Of a stretch of DNA of 23,512 nucleotides, positions 20,450 to 23,512 are shown piece by piece (the first letter of the stretch is position 1; each line of letters opens with the position of its first letter). The notes beneath the pieces were generated by a model. The model was not told the DNA's origin and did no database searches. It was given only the letters and a program-made list of their open reading frames with translations. Origin of the DNA: JBGTBQ01 sp041749275 (lineage in GTDB: Bacteria; Acidobacteriota; Blastocatellia; Pyrinomonadales; Pyrinomonadaceae); the NCBI GenBank assembly GCA_041749275.1, contig JBGTBQ010000228.1:1-23512 (forward strand), read 5' to 3'. The translations under genes and the position numbers were made by a program.

Positions 20450-21133
20450 ATGACTATCGAGCGGCAAAAATCGGGGTTGACCATCGTGGCCGTCGGGGGC
20501 TTTGCGTCGAATTCCGGGAAGACCACCTTGTTATGTGAGTTGTTGAGATCGTTCCCCGGCTGGGAGGCGATCAAGGTGACGCGCGGGCACTACCGCTCCT
20601 GCGGGAAAGACCCGGAAGCTTGCTGCGTCAGTCATCTACTCGGCGACGCGCCGCTTGTCCGCTCCGGACGCGCGGAGACCTATTCGCCGGGCAAAGACAC
20701 CGGACGCTACTGGGACGCGGGCGCCGCCAACGTCCACTGGGTAATCGCCACCGACGGCCAGATTGAAGACGGCATCGCGCGGGCGCTTTCGCGTGTGGAG
20801 TCGCCCGGCGTCTTCCTCGAAGGCAACAGCTATCTGCAATACGTTGACGTTGACTTTACGGTGATGGTCGCCCGTGACCGCCGGCAAAAGATCAAACCTA
20901 CGGCGCGGCGCGTGCTGGCAAAAACCACTGCGCTGTATCTGAGCGGCGCGGAACCTTTCCCGGCGGAAGATGTTGGTGAAGGTTTGCCAAGTGACGACAG
21001 GTCAATCAACTCGGCGACGGATATTCCCGTCTACACACCGGCGACCATCGCACAACTCATCACGCGCATCCGGGGCACACACTGTGGTCAGGGTGAACCG
21101 TTGAGCGAAGCAGCGTTAGCGAATCTTCGCTGA
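20450..21133 (+). CDS. MobB-like P-loop NTPase
   Basis: 227 residues. The N-terminus LTIVAVGGFASNSGKTTLL is a P-loop (G-x4-SGKTT) in the MobB/ATP-binding context. A conserved-looking Cys cluster follows (YRSCGKDPEACCVSH). MobB proteins bind GTP and assist MobA in making the guanine dinucleotide form of the molybdenum cofactor. The adjacent MOSC gene supports a molybdenum-cofactor link, but no MobA or Moa/Moe gene is in the window. The ATG at 20450 has only a weak ribosome binding site. Confidence 0.7.
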   Translation: MTIERQKSGLTIVAVGGFASNSGKTTLLCELLRSFPGWEAIKVTRGHYRSCGKDPEACCVSHLLGDAPLVRSGRAETYSPGKDTGRYWDAGAANVHWVIATDGQIEDGIARALSRVESPGVFLEGNSYLQYVDVDFTVMVARDRRQKIKPTARRVLAKTTALYLSGAEPFPAEDVGEGLPSDDRSINSATDIPVYTPATIAQLITRIRGTHCGQGEPLSEAALANLR

Positions 21134-21195
21134 CGGGAATTCGCATGTGTTGGCTACGCCGACAACTCTTTCTTCAAATAACTTGAAAAACGAAG

Positions 21196-21675
21196 ATGAT
21201 GAACGGTCGCATATTTCAACTCAACTGCTCGGACGGCGGCGTGCCGAAACTGGCGGTGCGCGAGGCGTTCGTGACCGCCACCGGCCTTCAGTGCGACCGG
21301 CAGGCGCACCCACAGATTCACGGCGGCCCGGAGCGCGCGCTATGTCTCTTTTCGCTCGAACGCATTCTGGCGCTACAGGCTGAAGGGCATCCGATCTTCC
21401 CCGGCTCGGTCGGAGAGAACGTGACCATCATCGGTCTCACTTGGGAGGCCGTCGTGCCGGGCAAGAGGCTCGCGCTCGGCGACGAGGTCGTGATTGAGAT
21501 CACCAGATATACTTCGCCCTGCAACACTATCGGCGACTCGTTTATCGAAAGAAACTTCCGGCGCATAGACCAGAAGGTCAGCCCCGGCGACTCGCGGCTT
21601 TACGCGCGAATCCTGCAAACGGGAATCATCAAAGTCGGGCAGGACGTGAAGCTTTTGAACGGTAAGTCTTCTTGA
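21196..21675 (+). CDS. MOSC-domain protein
   Basis: 159 residues, essentially one MOSC domain. It contains GLQCDRQAHPQIHGGPERALCLFS, then PGSVGENVTIIGL, and the conserved cysteine motif SPCNTIGDSF (about residues 108-117). MOSC domains bind molybdenum cofactor or carry sulfur for it; stand-alone ones (YiiM type) act on N-hydroxylated or molybdenum-dependent substrates. It lies 62 bases after the MobB-like gene, same strand, likely co-transcribed. Two successive ATG codons (21196, 21199) are both possible starts. Confidence 0.88.
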   Translation: MMNGRIFQLNCSDGGVPKLAVREAFVTATGLQCDRQAHPQIHGGPERALCLFSLERILALQAEGHPIFPGSVGENVTIIGLTWEAVVPGKRLALGDEVVIEITRYTSPCNTIGDSFIERNFRRIDQKVSPGDSRLYARILQTGIIKVGQDVKLLNGKSS

Positions 21676-21753
21676 ATTGAAGGGTGACTTGCGGATTACT
21701 TGATGTCGGAAAGATATTCATACTCGGAATTGTCCAATGAAGCTTAAGGCGCA

Positions 21754-23283
21754 CTACTTTCTTAGGGGTTCCCAAAAATCTGTAGCCACGACTGGATTTA
21801 ATCCTCGGCTCGACTTAGTGGAAATATATTTGTTACCCATGTACCGAACCATCGCATCAGGGGGATAGGATTTGCCAATATCAAATGCCTCCGTATCGAC
21901 AAAGGGCGACCAGCTTGCAAATACTTTGGCCGGGCTTTGACCTTGAGTTTTTTTATTCGCGATGTAGACAGAACTGTTGAAGAAAACGCGTTCGCCTTTT
22001 TTATAAGTTTTAGAGGTGTCATATCGAGACGCCGTGTACAGCTTCTTCCAGAGCGAGAGATCGCCCGTTGGAGATAAATTGACCATGTTGAGCATAGGGT
22101 CTTGGACCGCACGATATACGGTATCACCAAACCAAACTTCATCACCTCCACAGTAATACTTCCGCGCCGACCATTCTTTCATTACCTCGATTTGCTGAAA
22201 TGCTGGATTTGCCAGACCTGGCTCAGGTCGGGTCGGTGGAGCAGATGATTTGACTAGCCAAAGATTACCTCGATTCCGAATAACCGTGCCTACGGAATAA
22301 GTCGTGCTTGGCTGCCACTCTGCAAAATTCTCCCACATTCGAGATGTTTCGCTCGCGGCGTTCAAGAGGGAAATACTATCAGCTCGATCCTGTCCCAGTT
22401 CCCATGCGGTGATGCCGCCTAACTTCTCAGTCATCGCAAACCGGGTGAGTTCACGCGTCGAACGCAGCCCATTGAATTTGTAAATTCCCACTTGATCTCC
22501 ACAAGGATTGACTTGTGCAGCGGGAACAGATCCTAAGAACTGTTTGTAACCCATGCTGGGACCACTATTATCGGGATTACCGAAAAACGCCAGACCCAAC
22601 CGTAGTTTGCTCTTGGGCAAATTCCACGGAGGATTAATCCAGCCCCGGATGGCGTCGTTTCGCGGCCCAAGATAGGCCATGACCATGTAGTAGTCCACGA
22701 AAGGAAACACATCCCTAGTCAAGCGACCGGAGGCGTCTTCTTTACCGGAATCATCATAAATAGCAATGCTGAGAAGGTTGGCGCCAATGGACTCCCGTAG
22801 CGCTTTAATAAGAAGAGTGTAATTGCCGAGAGAAGAAGATTTTGGAAATTCCCAGTCGATATCCACGCCGTTGAGATCATTCTTAGACAGGATTTCAGCT
22901 ACCTGACCAGCGAACTGCTTTCGGCACTCCTCGCGCGAGGCAATGGATTCGAGACGCTGGTTAGTAATTTCGTTATCACCGCCACCAATTGAAAACGTAA
23001 CCGTGATCTTACGTCCATTGGCCTCTTGTGCTCTCGCCCTCCGAACGATTTCTTGGACCCAAGGAAACTCGGTCTCTGAAAATCCGCGACAATCGTCTAC
23101 CGGATTGATGAAAGCTAAAATGAGTCCATCAATCCGCTCATATGGAATGCTTTGTGGTGATGTTGTATTGACATTGGCGTAAACAGAAACTTGAAACTTG
23201 TTTTCCTTACCCGCCGAAAGGGCGGGTGCCGCTGGAAGGAGCAAGAAGAATATGAAAGCCACGAATGCAAATACAGATTTCAT
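21754..23283 (-). CDS. Secreted GH18 chitinase-like protein with C-terminal binding modules
   Basis: 509 residues. A signal peptide (residues 1-24, ending ALSAG) predicts secretion. The GH18 barrel has SIGGGD (98-103) and the catalytic NGVDIDWEFP with the acid E145; the first aspartate of DxxDxDxE is Asn138. The usual MxYD is MAYL (Y204, L205). Loss of these two acidic residues could lower activity or mark a non-hydrolytic or specialised member. From about residue 330, four ~45-residue units of the type W-x-Y-x-G-x-V-x-Y/W-x-G-x-x-Y (EWQPSTTYSVGTVI, YDTSKTYKKGERVF, FDIGKSYPPDAMVR) look like CBM5/12-type chitin-binding modules. AAAGGA lies eight bases upstream of the ATG. Base composition is visibly lower in GC than in neighbouring genes. 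Confidence 0.88.
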   Translation of the reverse strand: MKSVFAFVAFIFFLLLPAAPALSAGKENKFQVSVYANVNTTSPQSIPYERIDGLILAFINPVDDCRGFSETEFPWVQEIVRRARAQEANGRKITVTFSIGGGDNEITNQRLESIASREECRKQFAGQVAEILSKNDLNGVDIDWEFPKSSSLGNYTLLIKALRESIGANLLSIAIYDDSGKEDASGRLTRDVFPFVDYYMVMAYLGPRNDAIRGWINPPWNLPKSKLRLGLAFFGNPDNSGPSMGYKQFLGSVPAAQVNPCGDQVGIYKFNGLRSTRELTRFAMTEKLGGITAWELGQDRADSISLLNAASETSRMWENFAEWQPSTTYSVGTVIRNRGNLWLVKSSAPPTRPEPGLANPAFQQIEVMKEWSARKYYCGGDEVWFGDTVYRAVQDPMLNMVNLSPTGDLSLWKKLYTASRYDTSKTYKKGERVFFNSSVYIANKKTQGQSPAKVFASWSPFVDTEAFDIGKSYPPDAMVRYMGNKYISTKSSRGLNPVVATDFWEPLRK

Positions 23284-23414
23284 AGTTTGTATCCTTTGGT
23301 TCTGATACCCTTCTCAAATTTCAAACTCGAATAGTGCGAGATATCCCCCAGTTAGGTGTTTGATGGGCCTCAGTGAGGAATTCTAACGATTGCGCAGGAC
23401 GCGCACCACGAAGC

Positions 23415-23512
23415 GTCTAACGCCCGGCATCACCCGCCGCGACGAGACGTGACTACGGCCAAGTCTTGCGGATGAAAGCTATGCTATTCGCGGACGGGTG
23501 CATGCCGTTGTT
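23415..23512 (-). other. attC-like integron recombination site, cut by the window end
   Basis: On the minus strand the site ends in GTTAGAC (23421-23415), a match to the attC R' consensus GTTRRRY. The arms 23421-23441 and 23489-23512 pair: GGCAT-CACCCG-CCGCG faces GGCATGCACCCGTCCGCG. The copy at the window edge has one extra G and one extra T, as the extrahelical bases of attC. The outer AAC of the R'' box is the last visible triplet. Central loop of about 47 bases; total near 100, a normal attC length. Confidence 0.6.

Overview
The window reads as chromosomal DNA of a GC-rich, Gram-negative-type bacterium. Protein style (TPR proteins, ECF sigma with a zinc-finger anti-sigma, TesA/YbbA/YbbP cluster) and AT-richer intergenic repeats would fit Acidobacteriota (perhaps Blastocatellia), but that is inferred from general appearance only; no rRNA or marker gene is present.

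Left part (1-14.5 kb), ordinary chromosomal genes: a possible transposase tail (3-104); a secreted TPR protein with a strong hairpin terminator behind it; an ECF sigma factor and anti-sigma factor on the minus strand, separated by a repeat-rich 448-base gap holding a 249-bp inverted-repeat element; a membrane-anchored YfgM-like TPR protein; a DUF457/YdjM-like membrane protein; a secreted protein of unknown function coupled to endonuclease III; a second HhH-GPD DNA glycosylase convergent with it; an ATP-grasp protein; and the conserved divergent cluster TesA-like lipoprotein / YbbA ATPase / YbbP permease, whose start codons share one CATG.

Centre (15.15-19.53 kb): the striking part. All genes lie on the minus strand: 32 recognisable tRNA genes plus one degenerate tRNA-like cassette, spaced mostly by 4-16 bases. 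Together they cover all 20 amino acids. The array is interrupted by an HNH endonuclease gene and by a two-gene insert (a 16-codon micro-ORF and a 114-residue protein of unknown function). Several tRNAs are anomalous: C33 instead of U33, leucine tRNAs without a long variable arm, Glu and Met anticodons on long-variable-arm bodies, and an Arg(TCT) tRNA with no D-arm in the normal place. The whole array is bracketed by a perfect 19-bp inverted repeat (19508-19526 and 15152-15170). In a transcript the two copies could pair and tie the ends of a ~4.4-kb precursor together, as leader and trailer do in pre-rRNA. Upstream lie a boxA-like stretch, a bulged hairpin, a 66-codon ORF and a sigma70-type promoter with a perfect TTGACA.

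Right part (19.9-23.5 kb): a 340-bp nested MITE-like element with 16-bp terminal inverted repeats and an 8-bp putative target duplication, holding a tRNA-like fold and REP-like palindromes; a MobB-like P-loop protein with a MOSC protein (molybdenum-cofactor related); a GH18 chitinase-like secreted protein with C-terminal carbohydrate-binding-type modules and lower GC than its neighbours; and, at the very edge, what looks like an integron attC site cut by the window end and oriented so that the GH18 gene would follow its insertion point.
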